A stretch of DNA of 64,000 bases from Halobaculum sp. XH14 (GCF_032116555.1 NZ_CP134949.1:2666001-2730000); one strand, 5' to 3'; shown: positions 46,312 through 55,140, numbered from the stretch's first letter. Program-made: numbers and translations. The notes: generated from the letters alone by a model not told the origin.

Positions 46312-47756
46312 GAGTACTCCTCTTCGATAACGACCTGCTCGTTCGAATCGGTAACGGTCACTGTGTCGCCTCCGTTGTTCCAGATCGCGCTGTCTGCCCC
46401 CCAGTACAGATCAGTGCTCGAATCCGTCCCACTCCCTGTGTGGAGGGTGACTCGCTCGCCAGGTGCCATCGTGAACCCATCCGGAACGGTGTAGCTGTGG
46501 CCCGCCTCGTCTGATATCTGCCATCCGGAGAGGTCGAGCATCTCTTCTCCCGTATTCTCGAAGATGACGTACTCGTCGTTCAAGTTCTCGTTGTCATTCC
46601 CATCCGCATCCGCGTGCACCTCGGCCACCCCGAGTGCAGGTGTTCTGTCATCTGTGGATGTGGTCGTCGTCTCTGAGTCCGACGTCTCGGTGGAATCGAA
46701 GCCGCCGTCAGCGAGTGTGGCACCGAGCGTCAGTCGATGGTCGAGTCGCCCGGTACTCCCCGGTTCGATGGGAGAGCCGTCTCGAAGCTCAGTCGCCGTC
46801 GTCGGTGCCGACTGCTGCGTCCAGACCTCGACTGCTGTGCCGTTCGTACGGACGGCAACTGAGCCGTGGGTTGCCGTCCAGTAGGTCGTGATCTCACGGT
46901 CTGTGAGTCGCTCAAGCGTCTCCGTGTGAGGGTGGCCATACTGCGAATCGTACCCGCTCGGGATGATTGCGATCCGTGGCGAGGTCGCCTCGAGGAAGGC
47001 TGGTCCGGAACTCGAGCGACTCCCGTGGTGGCCGACCTGAAGCACGGTCACGTTGAGTCGGTCGCCGTACCTCTCGACGAGGTGGGCTTCATGTTCGGCT
47101 TCCGCGTCACCGGGGAACAGAAAGCCCGTCTCACCGTACTGCACGGAGATGACGATGCTGTTCTCGTTTCTTTCCTCATCGGCGAGATACGGCTCCGGTG
47201 GGCCGAGGACCGTGGCGTTCACACCGTCGAGCGGTAGTGTATCACCGGCTCTCGTCTCGTACAGGGGAACGTCGTGTTCTTCGATCGCATCGAGGTACTC
47301 AGAATACGTCTGTGAACTCGACGCGATACCGGGGTCATACACTGCGCCGACTCCGTCTTTATCAGTCTCATAGTGATTGATGACCGCCGCATGCCCCCCG
47401 ATGTGATCAGCATCAGCGTGCGACGTGACTAGGTGGTCGATGCGCTCGATGCCGAGCCGATCTAGATACGCCAAGACGTACTCGCCGTCGTCGGACCAGT
47501 CACCTGAATCGATCAACATGGTCTCGCCGGGCGGCGTGATGAGAAGCGTGCTCGCGCCCTGGCCGACGTTGATGTAGTGGACTTCGAGCGTCCCGTTGAC
47601 GCCACCCTGTGTCGGTGGCGCTTCTGAGACGGTGGAGGGTGTCGGCGAGTCGGTGTGAACATCGCTGGGAGGGCTCCCCGCGAGACCCCCAAGACAGCCA
47701 CTCAGCGACACGATCACGACGATCGCGACGATGAGTCCTCCTCGTCGGTCAAGCAT
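46308..47756 (-). CDS. ComEC-like metallo-beta-lactamase lipoprotein with lamin-tail domain
   Basis: 482 residues. A signal and lipobox (SLSGC, about residue 20) place it outside the cell. The metallo-beta-lactamase domain (about 65-290) has VTSHADADHIGGH, the HxHxDH metal site, and VLQVGHHGSRSS and GYDSQYGHPH for later ligands, all like the soluble ComEC C-terminal domain. A lamin-tail domain (about 375-482: VIFENTGEEMLDLSGWQISD) ends it. ComEC-type hydrolases cut DNA during uptake, so this may process extracellular DNA; the lamin-tail part could bind surface or DNA. It is coupled to the DUF3006 gene. Confidence 0.85.
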   Translation of the reverse strand: MLDRRGGLIVAIVVIVSLSGCLGGLAGSPPSDVHTDSPTPSTVSEAPPTQGGVNGTLEVHYINVGQGASTLLITPPGETMLIDSGDWSDDGEYVLAYLDRLGIERIDHLVTSHADADHIGGHAAVINHYETDKDGVGAVYDPGIASSSQTYSEYLDAIEEHDVPLYETRAGDTLPLDGVNATVLGPPEPYLADEERNENSIVISVQYGETGFLFPGDAEAEHEAHLVERYGDRLNVTVLQVGHHGSRSSSGPAFLEATSPRIAIIPSGYDSQYGHPHTETLERLTDREITTYWTATHGSVAVRTNGTAVEVWTQQSAPTTATELRDGSPIEPGSTGRLDHRLTLGATLADGGFDSTETSDSETTTTSTDDRTPALGVAEVHADADGNDNENLNDEYVIFENTGEEMLDLSGWQISDEAGHSYTVPDGFTMAPGERVTLHTGSGTDSSTDLYWGADSAIWNNGGDTVTVTDSNEQVVIEEEYS

Positions 47757-47851
47757 ACTACTCAGTTCGCTGGACGAGGGAAAACGTTTGAGTTCGGACT
47801 CCCCGCATCACCACATCGATCAGCACACGTTCAAATGATCCCAACCGCAAT

Positions 47852-48802
47852 CTAGCTCCGACCGTCGACTGCCTCGATGATTGTCGTTGCTGTTCGACTG
47901 ATTCGACCGAGTCTGTCGAGAATCGATCCGGGTTCTTCGCCGTGCCAGGCTGCCAGATAGTACTCAGATCCGCTCGTGTCGAGCCCGAAGTACCGACCGA
48001 CGATGGCGGCGACCGCTTCGGCCTCCAGTTCACGTTTCGCCCGTTCTGCTTCGTCGTCGACGCCACCGTGAAGGATTGCATGGGCGTACTCGTGGACGAG
48101 CGTTACGGCGAGGTCGGCCCGATTTTCACGGTCGCGGACTTCGACAGTCGCTGTTCCTTTTCCATCGTCTGGATACGTACAGACTCCCATCGCCTCGCCG
48201 TGTGTCCACACACCAGGCTCGACGATCTCGACGTCGATCGAGAGGGGAGGGGCAGCATCGAGGAGTGCTGGAACCAGCTCGTCTGCATCTCCCGTCGCCG
48301 CAGTCTCCAGTTCCGGGAGCGGCTCCCCCTCGGTCTGTGAGACGTCGAACACGGGAACGGGTCGAAAGCCCACGAGTCCCTCGTCCCACTCCTCTGGGGC
48401 GGTCTCATCGTACTCGCAGTCGCTCGATTTGTGGAATGAGGGGGAGTTCTCACACTTGGGGCACCGAGTCGTGATGATGGGTGCCCAGATCCAGATCGCG
48501 GATTCGCCTTCCTGCACCTGCCGGTCAAACTCTTCCTGCCACGTTCGATATCCGGTGACTCGGGTTGCCTCCGGACACTGCAGCGCGATGAGGAGGGTAT
48601 TGCGGTGGGAGTAGTCGTGAAAGCATCTCTGGACGGCCAGCCAGCGCTCGAACGCTTCGCTCGCTCTCGCGTCGGTAACGTCTGCTACGAGGTCATGGGC
48701 CCACTGTTCGATCGTGCTGTGCATCTCCTCGTCGCGATCGTCTGAGTTGGCAAAGGAAGCGACTCGCGTCGGTTCGGACTCCTCAGTGGTTGTCTCAGGC
48801 AT
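47852..48802 (-). CDS. ArdC-like antirestriction protein with zinc metallopeptidase site
   Basis: 316 residues from ATG 48802. The N-terminal half (FHDYSHRNTLLIALQCPEAT, then VTGYRTWQEEF) is the ArdC-type ssDNA-binding domain. Between about 130 and 160 there is an inserted zinc-ribbon-like CPKCENSPSF segment. The C-terminal half has the metallopeptidase motif VTLVHEYAHAILHG with a downstream Glu-rich helix (KRELEAEAVAAIVG). ArdC proteins protect incoming conjugative DNA from restriction. The location in a transfer element fits this role. Confidence 0.82.
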   Translation of the reverse strand: MPETTTEESEPTRVASFANSDDRDEEMHSTIEQWAHDLVADVTDARASEAFERWLAVQRCFHDYSHRNTLLIALQCPEATRVTGYRTWQEEFDRQVQEGESAIWIWAPIITTRCPKCENSPSFHKSSDCEYDETAPEEWDEGLVGFRPVPVFDVSQTEGEPLPELETAATGDADELVPALLDAAPPLSIDVEIVEPGVWTHGEAMGVCTYPDDGKGTATVEVRDRENRADLAVTLVHEYAHAILHGGVDDEAERAKRELEAEAVAAIVGRYFGLDTSGSEYYLAAWHGEEPGSILDRLGRISRTATTIIEAVDGRS

Positions 48803-49053
48803 CTTGTTCTCGCTCCGCACCCATCGGGAGCCGACAAAACCGACCTCATGGCGGCCAGGAGGTGAGTGGCGCGACGACGGAATTGGAGCTACTTGGTCCG
48901 ACACTGGCCGCTGGCTCGATTGGGACCGTTCTACGGTAATCTCCCTTATAATGAGACAGAGGATCTGCTAACCTGACGAGGTCCTGTTAGAGTAAGTATC
49001 CGGGAGGAAACGTGACGAGAAGTGTCGATAGGAGGTATATCTCAATAGACTCA

Positions 49054-49440
49054 ATGACAATCATGGATGTCACTGAATTGACGCTGATGGAACTTCGTAA
49101 AATGTGCATAAGCTTCTACAATGATGAAAAGGAACATATCCGTTCCATCATTTTGTACGGAAGCGCCGCAAGAGCCCATCTCGGCCACGGTGACTCACCT
49201 GGAGATTTTGATTTGAATATGTTCTTTTCCGATAAGTCAGCAATCAGCTCCACCCATGGAATGCCGAAGATCATCGGAGAACTTGATGGATTGGAGGTTG
49301 AGGTGATGAGAAACAAGGTGGCCGATGAGATCTCCATCGATCAATACGTGGATGCTCAACAATCCAAACGATGGAAGGGAATTCAGACCAATCCGGTTGT
49401 CCAGATTTATCCGACGATCAAACGAAAATCGTGGGGATAA
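49054..49440 (+). CDS. Orphan nucleotidyltransferase-fold protein (MNT-like)
   Basis: About 128 residues. ILYGSAARAHLGHGDSPGDF, then DLNMFF, gives the G-S...D-x-D pattern of polymerase-beta-like minimal nucleotidyltransferases. MNT proteins usually pair with a HEPN toxin, which they inactivate by AMP transfer; no HEPN gene is adjacent. The gene is AT-rich and isolated. The start could be 49054 or 49063; a purine-rich ggaggt lies at 49031. Confidence 0.7.
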   Translation: MTIMDVTELTLMELRKMCISFYNDEKEHIRSIILYGSAARAHLGHGDSPGDFDLNMFFSDKSAISSTHGMPKIIGELDGLEVEVMRNKVADEISIDQYVDAQQSKRWKGIQTNPVVQIYPTIKRKSWG

Positions 49441-49505
49441 GAGCATCAACAGTATTCTATGCAACGATTCCGGGGGAGCTGAGATTCTCGTGTACTGACT
49501 GTGAG

Positions 49506-50441
49506 TCAGATTGACTCCGCCATTCCATTGAGTTCGCGAACCCGATTTCGAATCGTCACGGGGGTCACACCGGACGCTTCACCGAGGTCGGCCTGTGTAA
49601 CGCGTTCGGCCAGGTCGATCCCAGCGACGTACACACAGCCCGCAGCCACCCCGTTGGGATTTCGACCGTTCGCGATACCCGCATCGACCGCATCGCGGGC
49701 GAGTCGCTGTGCCAGGTGCTCTACCGCACTGGACGCACCGACCGCAGACGCGAGTCGCGCGACGAGTTCGGGCGGCTGGCGTGGCGCCGCATCAAGGCCG
49801 AGTTCCTCGTTCAACACGCGGTAGCCCAGCCGCACCTTTGACTCCCTACACCGCGCGACCTCCGCAATCTCTGCAAGCGTCCGAGTGATGCCGTCACAGC
49901 GACACGCCGCGTACAGACACCCCGCCGCGATGGTCTCGACCGACCGGCCGCGAATCAGGTCCGCACCCATCGCCTCGCGGTAGATCGCTGCCGCTCGCTC
50001 GGCGACCGATTTCGGCAGGTCGAGCGCGCCCGTCATCCGGGTGAGCTCGCCACAGGCGTGGGCGAGATTCTGGTCGGCCGTCGAGTCGAATCGTGCGCGA
50101 TTGTGCTCGCGACGCAGCCGGCCGACCTGGGCGCGTTTGCGACGCGAGAGGCCCTTGTTCGGGTCATCGCTTCCGAACCCAATCTCGGTCGAGAGGCCAC
50201 GGTCGTGTCTCGCCTCGGTCAACGGCGCGCCCGTCCGTTCCGGGGAGGTGTCCTCATCCGCGAACGAGCGCCATTCGGGCCCGTAATCGATCCGCTGGTC
50301 GGTGATGACGAGCCCACAGTCGGCACAGCTTCGCTCGCCGGCGTCCGCAATGATTCGACCATCGCATTCGGGACAGGTCGCCCGCAGGTGTTTGTCGGTC
50401 GATTCGTCGAACGTCCGCTCGTAGGGATCTCCCAGTGACAT
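49506..50441 (-). CDS. tfb: Transcription initiation factor TFIIB (second copy)
   Basis: 311 residues. The zinc ribbon CPECDG...CADCG, the B-finger region GPEWRSFADEDTSPERTGAP and two cyclin-like repeats are complete. Its GC is much higher than that of its neighbours, so it may have come from another replicon. It could redirect transcription to promoters in the accessory region. It appears monocistronic. Confidence 0.95.
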   Translation of the reverse strand: MSLGDPYERTFDESTDKHLRATCPECDGRIIADAGERSCADCGLVITDQRIDYGPEWRSFADEDTSPERTGAPLTEARHDRGLSTEIGFGSDDPNKGLSRRKRAQVGRLRREHNRARFDSTADQNLAHACGELTRMTGALDLPKSVAERAAAIYREAMGADLIRGRSVETIAAGCLYAACRCDGITRTLAEIAEVARCRESKVRLGYRVLNEELGLDAAPRQPPELVARLASAVGASSAVEHLAQRLARDAVDAGIANGRNPNGVAAGCVYVAGIDLAERVTQADLGEASGVTPVTIRNRVRELNGMAESI

Positions 50442-50508
50442 CGTCGATCATGCGAGGCACTTCAGGCAGCCCCGCACCCGTCAGGGGCTATCAAACTCCA
50501 CGCGGTCG

Positions 50509-51009
50509 CTATCGGTCGGGGAGGGCTCGACGATTCGCGAGAACGCAGTTCCAGCAGGGAAAGTCGTCCGTCAATCCGTCGCACTCGCAAGGGAATTCCT
50601 CGTCGTCCCATTCGGCAGAATTGGAAGTCGACTCATCGTCAGGAGATGGGGTTGGCTGCTGAGGTTCATGAGCCAATTGGGGGTCCTCCTCGGCCGGTGC
50701 TCGTTGCGAAGTCCCTGAGCCGTCTGCTGCGAGCTGGGTGTGAATCGCCGCATCCAGAACTGGATCCCTGATCGCGACCGCGAGCCGGTGTTTGCACGCT
50801 CCGTTGTACTTCTGGTCAGCCGGACAGGTGCAGTGGGTAGGAAGGCCGTCGCTCACGGTGACCCGGTACTCGTGGTTCTCCGGGTCGGGATGGCTGCCGT
50901 TCCTGACGAGCAGGCCGTTGTCTATGAGCTGGAACTCGAACGCCTCGTACTGGGCGCGTTTCAGAGCGCGTGTCGATACATCTAGTCGTGAGAGTGGGTG
51001 TGCTGGCAT
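50509..51009 (-). CDS. SWIM zinc-finger protein
   Basis: 166 residues. The SWIM motif is clear: HCTCPADQKYNGACKHRLA (CxC...CxH, about residues 58-77). A second Cys cluster near the C-terminus (PCECDGLTDDFPCWNC) could bind another zinc. The middle is acidic and disordered. SWIM domains bind DNA or proteins; haloarchaeal SWIM proteins are common and often found near mobile elements. Here it stands alone. Confidence 0.85.
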   Translation of the reverse strand: MPAHPLSRLDVSTRALKRAQYEAFEFQLIDNGLLVRNGSHPDPENHEYRVTVSDGLPTHCTCPADQKYNGACKHRLAVAIRDPVLDAAIHTQLAADGSGTSQRAPAEEDPQLAHEPQQPTPSPDDESTSNSAEWDDEEFPCECDGLTDDFPCWNCVLANRRALPDR

Positions 51010-51122
51010 CTCGGGATAGCGAGGGCAACTTCGTTGCCCCGCACCCTTCGGGGGTGGATAGAATTCCTCACAGCACAGCCAGCCAAGAGTTCCAGATGTT
51101 CCGAATCAGAGAGAAGACCTAC

Positions 51123-51488
51123 TCAGGACAGATACTCACTGAGTGAGATGTTGCGAGACCGTGCACAGACGAGCTCGGCCAACGATGAAAATCCATTGAG
51201 GACCTCGAGTGCCGCCCAGTCGTAGTGGTCACTCGATTGTGTGATCACGGATACCGATTCATCCCGAATCACGAAAAGTACGACAATCGTCTGAACGTTC
51301 TTGCTCCGCCCTTGCCCACGGCGAGTCCCGTTGAGGTAGAACGTCTGCTCACGGTCCCAGAACAGGGTGCCATCGAGTGAGTGGAGTCGTTCACGGAGTT
51401 CACCCTCTCCGAAATATCGATCGACTTTCGATCGCGCCTCGATGGATATCGCGATGGTTGGTCTCTCGTACTGATCTTCGGGGGGCAT
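51123..51488 (-). CDS. Hypothetical protein
   Basis: 121 residues from ATG 51488. It has alternating basic and hydrophobic segments (LRERLHSLDGTLFWDREQTF and TIVVLFVIRDESVSVITQ) that look like an alpha-beta fold. No family is recognised. A longer frame upstream is possible but lacks a promoter. It is divergent from the small membrane gene at 51675. Confidence 0.5.
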   Translation of the reverse strand: MPPEDQYERPTIAISIEARSKVDRYFGEGELRERLHSLDGTLFWDREQTFYLNGTRRGQGRSKNVQTIVVLFVIRDESVSVITQSSDHYDWAALEVLNGFSSLAELVCARSRNISLSEYLS

Positions 51489-51642
51489 CCGTAGGCGAGG
51501 ATGAATGTTGGCCGGACGTCGGACAAAATGTTTTCGAGCTATTGGATCATCCCCATCGCGAGAGATTGGATGTAGAATGTTCGGCCCTGATGAAACCGTA
51601 ATCAAGTGAGAGGTTCTGCCTCGTGGTGGTCAGATAGCCGAA

Positions 51643-51652
51643 CGCTTTATCG
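51643..51652 (+). promoter_or_regulatory. TATA-like promoter of the membrane gene at 51675
   Basis: cgctttatcg lies 23-32 bases before the ATG at 51675. Confidence 0.5.
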
Positions 51653-51674
51653 GGTCAACCTTCTGTTAGTACGT

Positions 51675-51965
51675 ATGGCGGCGCTTCAACGGATGTTGTT
51701 TCGTGAGCCAGATGGACGACGGAAGGGCCTCTTCTTCGCACTCTTCTCGTTTGTTTGTATGCTTGGGTGGGTGTATTTCGGTATTGTCCTCGACGGCCCT
51801 CACAACATGCTCTTTTTAGGCATCGCGTTTGCGTTCTCTGGGTTAGCCGAATTTCTTCCTCCGAACCGACATCGTTCAGCAGGAGTACTACGGATACTTG
51901 GACTCGGTATCCTCGTTGTCTTTCTTGTTCTCCTCATATTGGTTCCAGAAGTAATATGGGGCTGA
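51675..51965 (+). CDS. Three-helix membrane protein
   Basis: 96 residues. Three hydrophobic segments (about 20-40, 45-62, 72-92) follow a basic N-terminus (LFREPDGRRKG). There is no catalytic motif. The start is fixed by the promoter at 51643-51652 at leaderless distance. It is followed by a broken regulator gene on the same strand. Confidence 0.6.
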   Translation: MAALQRMLFREPDGRRKGLFFALFSFVCMLGWVYFGIVLDGPHNMLFLGIAFAFSGLAEFLPPNRHRSAGVLRILGLGILVVFLVLLILVPEVIWG

Positions 51966-51996
51966 GCGCGAATTATTGGGTTCGACACATACGTAG

Positions 51997-52350
51997 ATCC
52001 ACCTAACGGCTGTTTCTCTCTCGATTGCATCTGAAGAAGAGGGTTTTAACAGAGCCTGCCAAGAGGGAATAATCCTCCGTGGAAAGCTGTACGATCTCAC
52101 TGGCTTCCAACGTGATCTGCTCACGGTCACCGCAGGTATCGAGGAACCTCACGGTCTCACGATCAAAGACGACTCCGAATCAGAAATCCACCACGGACGT
52201 CTGTACCCCAATCTCGATACGCTGGTTGAGAAGGGGCTGCTTGAAAAAGAAGAGAAAGACCGCCGGACAAACGTCTATACAGTTACAAAAGGCGGTCAGC
52301 GAGAACTCGAAGCCCGATGTAAGTGGGAACGTCAGTACGTGGAACTATAA
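51997..52350 (+). pseudogene. PadR-family regulator, 5'-truncated with internal deletion
   Basis: The frame reads YDLTGFQRDLLTVTAGIEEP, then IHHGRLYPNLDTLVEKGLLE and TNVYTVTKGGQRELEAR, clearly a PadR-type winged helix. There is no ATG, GTG or TTG in frame upstream of the fold, back to the stop at 51994. Between LTIK and EIHHGR about five residues are missing compared with usual haloarchaeal PadR proteins. It is therefore a decayed gene unless a non-standard start is used. The end overlaps a convergent zinc-ribbon gene. Confidence 0.75.
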
Positions 52351-52491
52351 CTCGTACCGAGCGATCTCACTACAACCGCACTCGGGACAGGACTCCCGTG
52401 CCGCATCTAAACTGGTCCCGCAAGATCGACACTCGAATAGTTCAGTTGTGTCAGTCAAGCTCTGAGAGAGCCGCTTTAGCACTCGAAACAT
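52345..52491 (-). CDS. Zinc-ribbon microprotein
   Basis: 48 residues from ATG 52491. MFRVLKRLSQSL leads to a zinc ribbon FECRSCGTSL...CPECGCSE. It begins seven bases after the stop of another zinc-ribbon gene and is likely cotranscribed with it. Small CxxC proteins of this kind are abundant in haloarchaea and have no assigned role. Confidence 0.65.
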   Translation of the reverse strand: MFRVLKRLSQSLTDTTELFECRSCGTSLDAARESCPECGCSEIARYEL

Positions 52492-52498
52492 AGGAGGG

Positions 52499-52636
52499 TT
52501 ACCGTGGGTCGACGACATCCCGACACTCGGGACACTCAGCCCAGACGCCGCCTTCATACGCTATCAATGTATGACGAGCCAGTATCTCACAACCGCAGTG
52601 CGGGCAGTTACCGAGGTGCGGGTCTTGGGTACTCAT
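52499..52636 (-). CDS. Zinc-ribbon microprotein (DUF7837-like)
   Basis: 45 residues from ATG 52636. It reads LGNCPHCGCEILARHTLIAY, then GGVWAECPECRDVV, with two CxxC pairs. The YE...GVWAECPEC pattern is that of a haloarchaeal small-zinc-protein family. It is the first gene of a two-gene unit with the protein at 52345-52491. Confidence 0.7.
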   Translation of the reverse strand: MSTQDPHLGNCPHCGCEILARHTLIAYEGGVWAECPECRDVVDPR

Positions 52637-52851
52637 ATGAGTGGGAAGCGTGTGACGGAGGGACGCACTGCCCTCTGCTTCTCTCTAAGGGATGGGCCCA
52701 CATATATCTCAGTGAACCAAAGTGAAAGTGGGAGCAGCAGGTAGTCTACCTGACGAAACGGCTTCGGAATGAAGTCCCTTGATATTCGCCTCGACAGCCT
52801 GTGTCCACGATAGCTCCCCATGTCCTTGGCTCACGTTACCGTGTTCTAGTT

Positions 52852-53145
52852 TCACAACGCTATACAGTCACAATCCGGCAGATCGCGAGCCTCGCGGATC
52901 TGTCGCCAGGAACTGCGTATGATCTCGTCGAAGCGCTCTCTTCGATTCCCGATCTCGGTGCCGACGAGTCGATCCCGACGACGTACATACCGGCTGATTT
53001 CGACGAGGACGAAGGCGATCGTCCCGAAGAACACGCAGACGAGTAGACCGAATGACGAAGTATTCTCCACCCCCGTGATGGCGATCGGCGCGCTCTCCAC
53101 TGCTTCCACGCCAGCGATGACGAATTGAGGCCTGTCCAACGACAT
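52852..53145 (-). CDS. Small membrane protein, uncertain
   Basis: 97 residues. One hydrophobic helix (SSFGLLVCVFFGTIAFVLVE) is followed by a basic region (RYVRRRDRLVG). It could be a fragment of a larger membrane protein. The plus strand has an 81-codon frame over the same bases with an HTH-like stretch; I favour the minus frame because of the regular helix and charge pattern. Confidence 0.4.
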   Translation of the reverse strand: MSLDRPQFVIAGVEAVESAPIAITGVENTSSFGLLVCVFFGTIAFVLVEISRYVRRRDRLVGTEIGNRRERFDEIIRSSWRQIREARDLPDCDCIAL

Positions 53146-53342
53146 CCAGAGGGGAATCAGATACCCACGCTCGATGTACGGCCTTCACCGTCGCCGCTCT
53201 CGCCCAACAGGCCCCCACCGCGACCCACGTCGGAGCCGAAATCAGGATCGGCGTTGCCGGGACTGTGACGGCTCCGGAAACACGGCGAAGTGACGCGTTT
53301 GTCGAATCCAGTCGAAGTCACTCTACCCGGATATCTAGTAAG

Positions 53343-53352
53343 CCTTTTAACT
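53343..53352 (+). promoter_or_regulatory. TATA-like promoter of the broken regulator
   Basis: ccttttaact lies 27-36 bases before the ATG at 53379. Confidence 0.45.
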
Positions 53353-53378
53353 ATTACCGGATTATTGGTAACCACCAA

Positions 53379-54016
53379 ATGTACGAGGTGTTCGACGACA
53401 CGGCGGCGCAGATCATCCTCGCAATCGAGAGTGGTGACTCCATCCGTCGTGTCGCACAACACCTCCACACGCCGTACGAAACGGTGAGACAGGCCGTCAA
53501 TCGGCTCGAAGACGCGGGTTACGTTTCCTATGAAAACGGCCTCACTGTCGTCGACGAGCGCGTACGCGATGCAGCCCGCGAGCTCGTCGCTGCCAGCGCC
53601 GGCGTCAGTCCACCATCCATTGGGAAGCCTACGTCATCCCACAGTTCGGTGACTGGCCGTTCGCGTTCACGCGGATCGACGCCGTCTACGTGTGGACTCA
53701 GGGCGGCTACCAGGTCGGTCGCGAGCCCGACGACTATCCGCTGTTCCTCGCTGTTCGTGAGCAGGACGTCGACGCCTGGGAGACATTTTTCGAGTCGTTC
53801 GACCTCCCCACCGCATTCGAGCGACAGCCCCGAGACGAGTTGGACGGACCGCTGCAGGTCGTCCTCGAGCCACGCCCTTCACCCGACATCGAATACGTCG
53901 AGGGGTACCCGGTGATCCCGAGAGCAGAGACGATCGAGTACATGCGCGAGAACTACGCCCAGTTCCAGTCGGCGCTGGCGATGCTCGACCGGATGTACGA
54001 CGGTCTCGAGCTTTAG
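53379..54016 (+). pseudogene. Frameshifted winged-helix regulator
   Basis: From ATG 53379 the frame gives a winged helix (VFDDTAAQIILAIESGDSIR, then TPYETVRQAVNRLEDAGYV). After about residue 78 the reading continues in another frame as HWEAYVIPQFGDWPFAFTRI through PLFLAVREQDVDAWETFFES and VEGYPVIPRAETIEYM to the stop at 54016. The shift equals loss of one base (or gain of two) around 53,600-53,620. The two halves together make a 210-residue haloarchaeal regulator type. It could be a true pseudogene, a sequencing error or, less likely, a recoding site; no slippery motif is visible. Confidence 0.75.
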
Positions 54017-54026
54017 TCAGGGCAGA

Positions 54027-54338
54027 TTAGAAGTCTAAAGGGAGTTCCTCACTATCATTCGAGCGAAAGAGGAGATCGAATGCAGGATGCTTGTAGAGTA
54101 TCTCGCGGCAGTCACGGCACCGTGTGAATAGGGATCGGTCAGCATCCCAAAAATCAGAACGCATCACGACAGCAGAATCACGTGACCCGTAATGTCCGCC
54201 AGATGTTGAAAAATAGTTAAATTCACGTCCACCACACTCTGGACAGGGATCATTCATATTTCCCCAGTCTTCCCGCTTGACGCCGGAAATTGTCTGTTCG
54301 TTTCCGTATTGATCGATAACTCGTATCGAGAGTCTCAT
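54027..54338 (-). CDS. Zinc-ribbon hypothetical protein
   Basis: 103 residues. Two CxxC pairs (DPCPECGG at about 31-38 and RCRDCRE at about 73-79) bracket a 35-residue beta-rich region, so they may form one zinc site. The N-terminus is a short beta hairpin (RLSIRVIDQYGNEQTI). No family is recognised. It is convergent with the frameshifted regulator. Confidence 0.55.
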   Translation of the reverse strand: MRLSIRVIDQYGNEQTISGVKREDWGNMNDPCPECGGREFNYFSTSGGHYGSRDSAVVMRSDFWDADRSLFTRCRDCREILYKHPAFDLLFRSNDSEELPLDF

Positions 54339-54601
54339 TAATAATCGCCTCCGCTCATAGCGGGCGGAATAAAATGACCGTGTCAGTCAACCGTAACTAA
54401 CAGACGGACGTCTAAAGCAGAGTGCCGCTCCCGTAACGATCACCGTCTCGAGAAGGAATTCATCGGCTGATCGGCAGGGTCTTCGAGTATCTTAATTATT
54501 TCTTCTGATAAAGAACTATCGTATACCGAGAACGACAATCGATCTAACACAATCTGCCGACTGAGGAATACTGGTGCAGCGGGGGACCTATTCATATTCA
54601 T
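54339..54601. other. Intergenic region
   Basis: About 260 AT-rich bases between two minus-strand genes. I see no gene, repeat or RNA here beyond a short inverted repeat cgctcatagcggg near 54352. Confidence 0.4.
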
Positions 54602-54958
54602 TCACCGATTTGGAGATATAATTCGAGCAATCACAATCAGGATTACATACTCCTCAATACGAGGAGTGACTATTACGACTTTCGCGCGGTCGTCGTAATC
54701 AATAATACCGTATTTGGCGAGTTTTGGCAGGTGGTTCTGAATCAACCCATTATATACTGATTCATAATCTTCGGTAGTGACCTCGCGTGGTGAAATTCCT
54801 TTTTCGACGCCTCCAATAACCCTAGCCAGGTGTCGGACTTCGATGTCCTGTTCGTACCCGAATAGGAATAAGTAATTTAATAGAAGGACCCGCCGTTTAT
54901 TTCCTAATATTCCAAGAACATTCGCAACGCTACTTGGGTAATGAACAGTAGACGTCAT
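54602..54958 (-). CDS. Winged-helix protein (DUF7344-like)
   Basis: 118 residues. VLGILGNKRRVLLLNYLFLF, EVRHLARVIGG and VYNGLIQNHLPKLAKYGII, then a wing with YDDRAKVVIVT, form the haloarchaeal DUF7344 winged helix. These are putative regulators, abundant near mobile elements. It is AT-rich compared with core genes. It lies divergently from the small regulator at 55216. Confidence 0.75.
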   Translation of the reverse strand: MTSTVHYPSSVANVLGILGNKRRVLLLNYLFLFGYEQDIEVRHLARVIGGVEKGISPREVTTEDYESVYNGLIQNHLPKLAKYGIIDYDDRAKVVIVTPRIEEYVILIVIARIISPNR

Positions 54959-55140
54959 ACCAGATTTCCTCGAATTCCATTCGGCGATACATACCGATTC
55001 TGACCATCGGATTTTTGCAGGTTGTCGGTTTGAGTGTACATGCTGTCTGTCTCAGGCAGCGCGGGTGCGGTGTCTCCAGCACCGCCCTCGTTTCTGAGGG
55101 ACCGCGCTTCATATCATCAACACACTCCCAGACCCTTAAT

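Noticed and set aside
52801-53046. 81-codon plus frame with HTH-like stretch
   Set aside because: It overlaps a minus frame with a clear membrane helix. Only one can be coding and the minus frame seems better.
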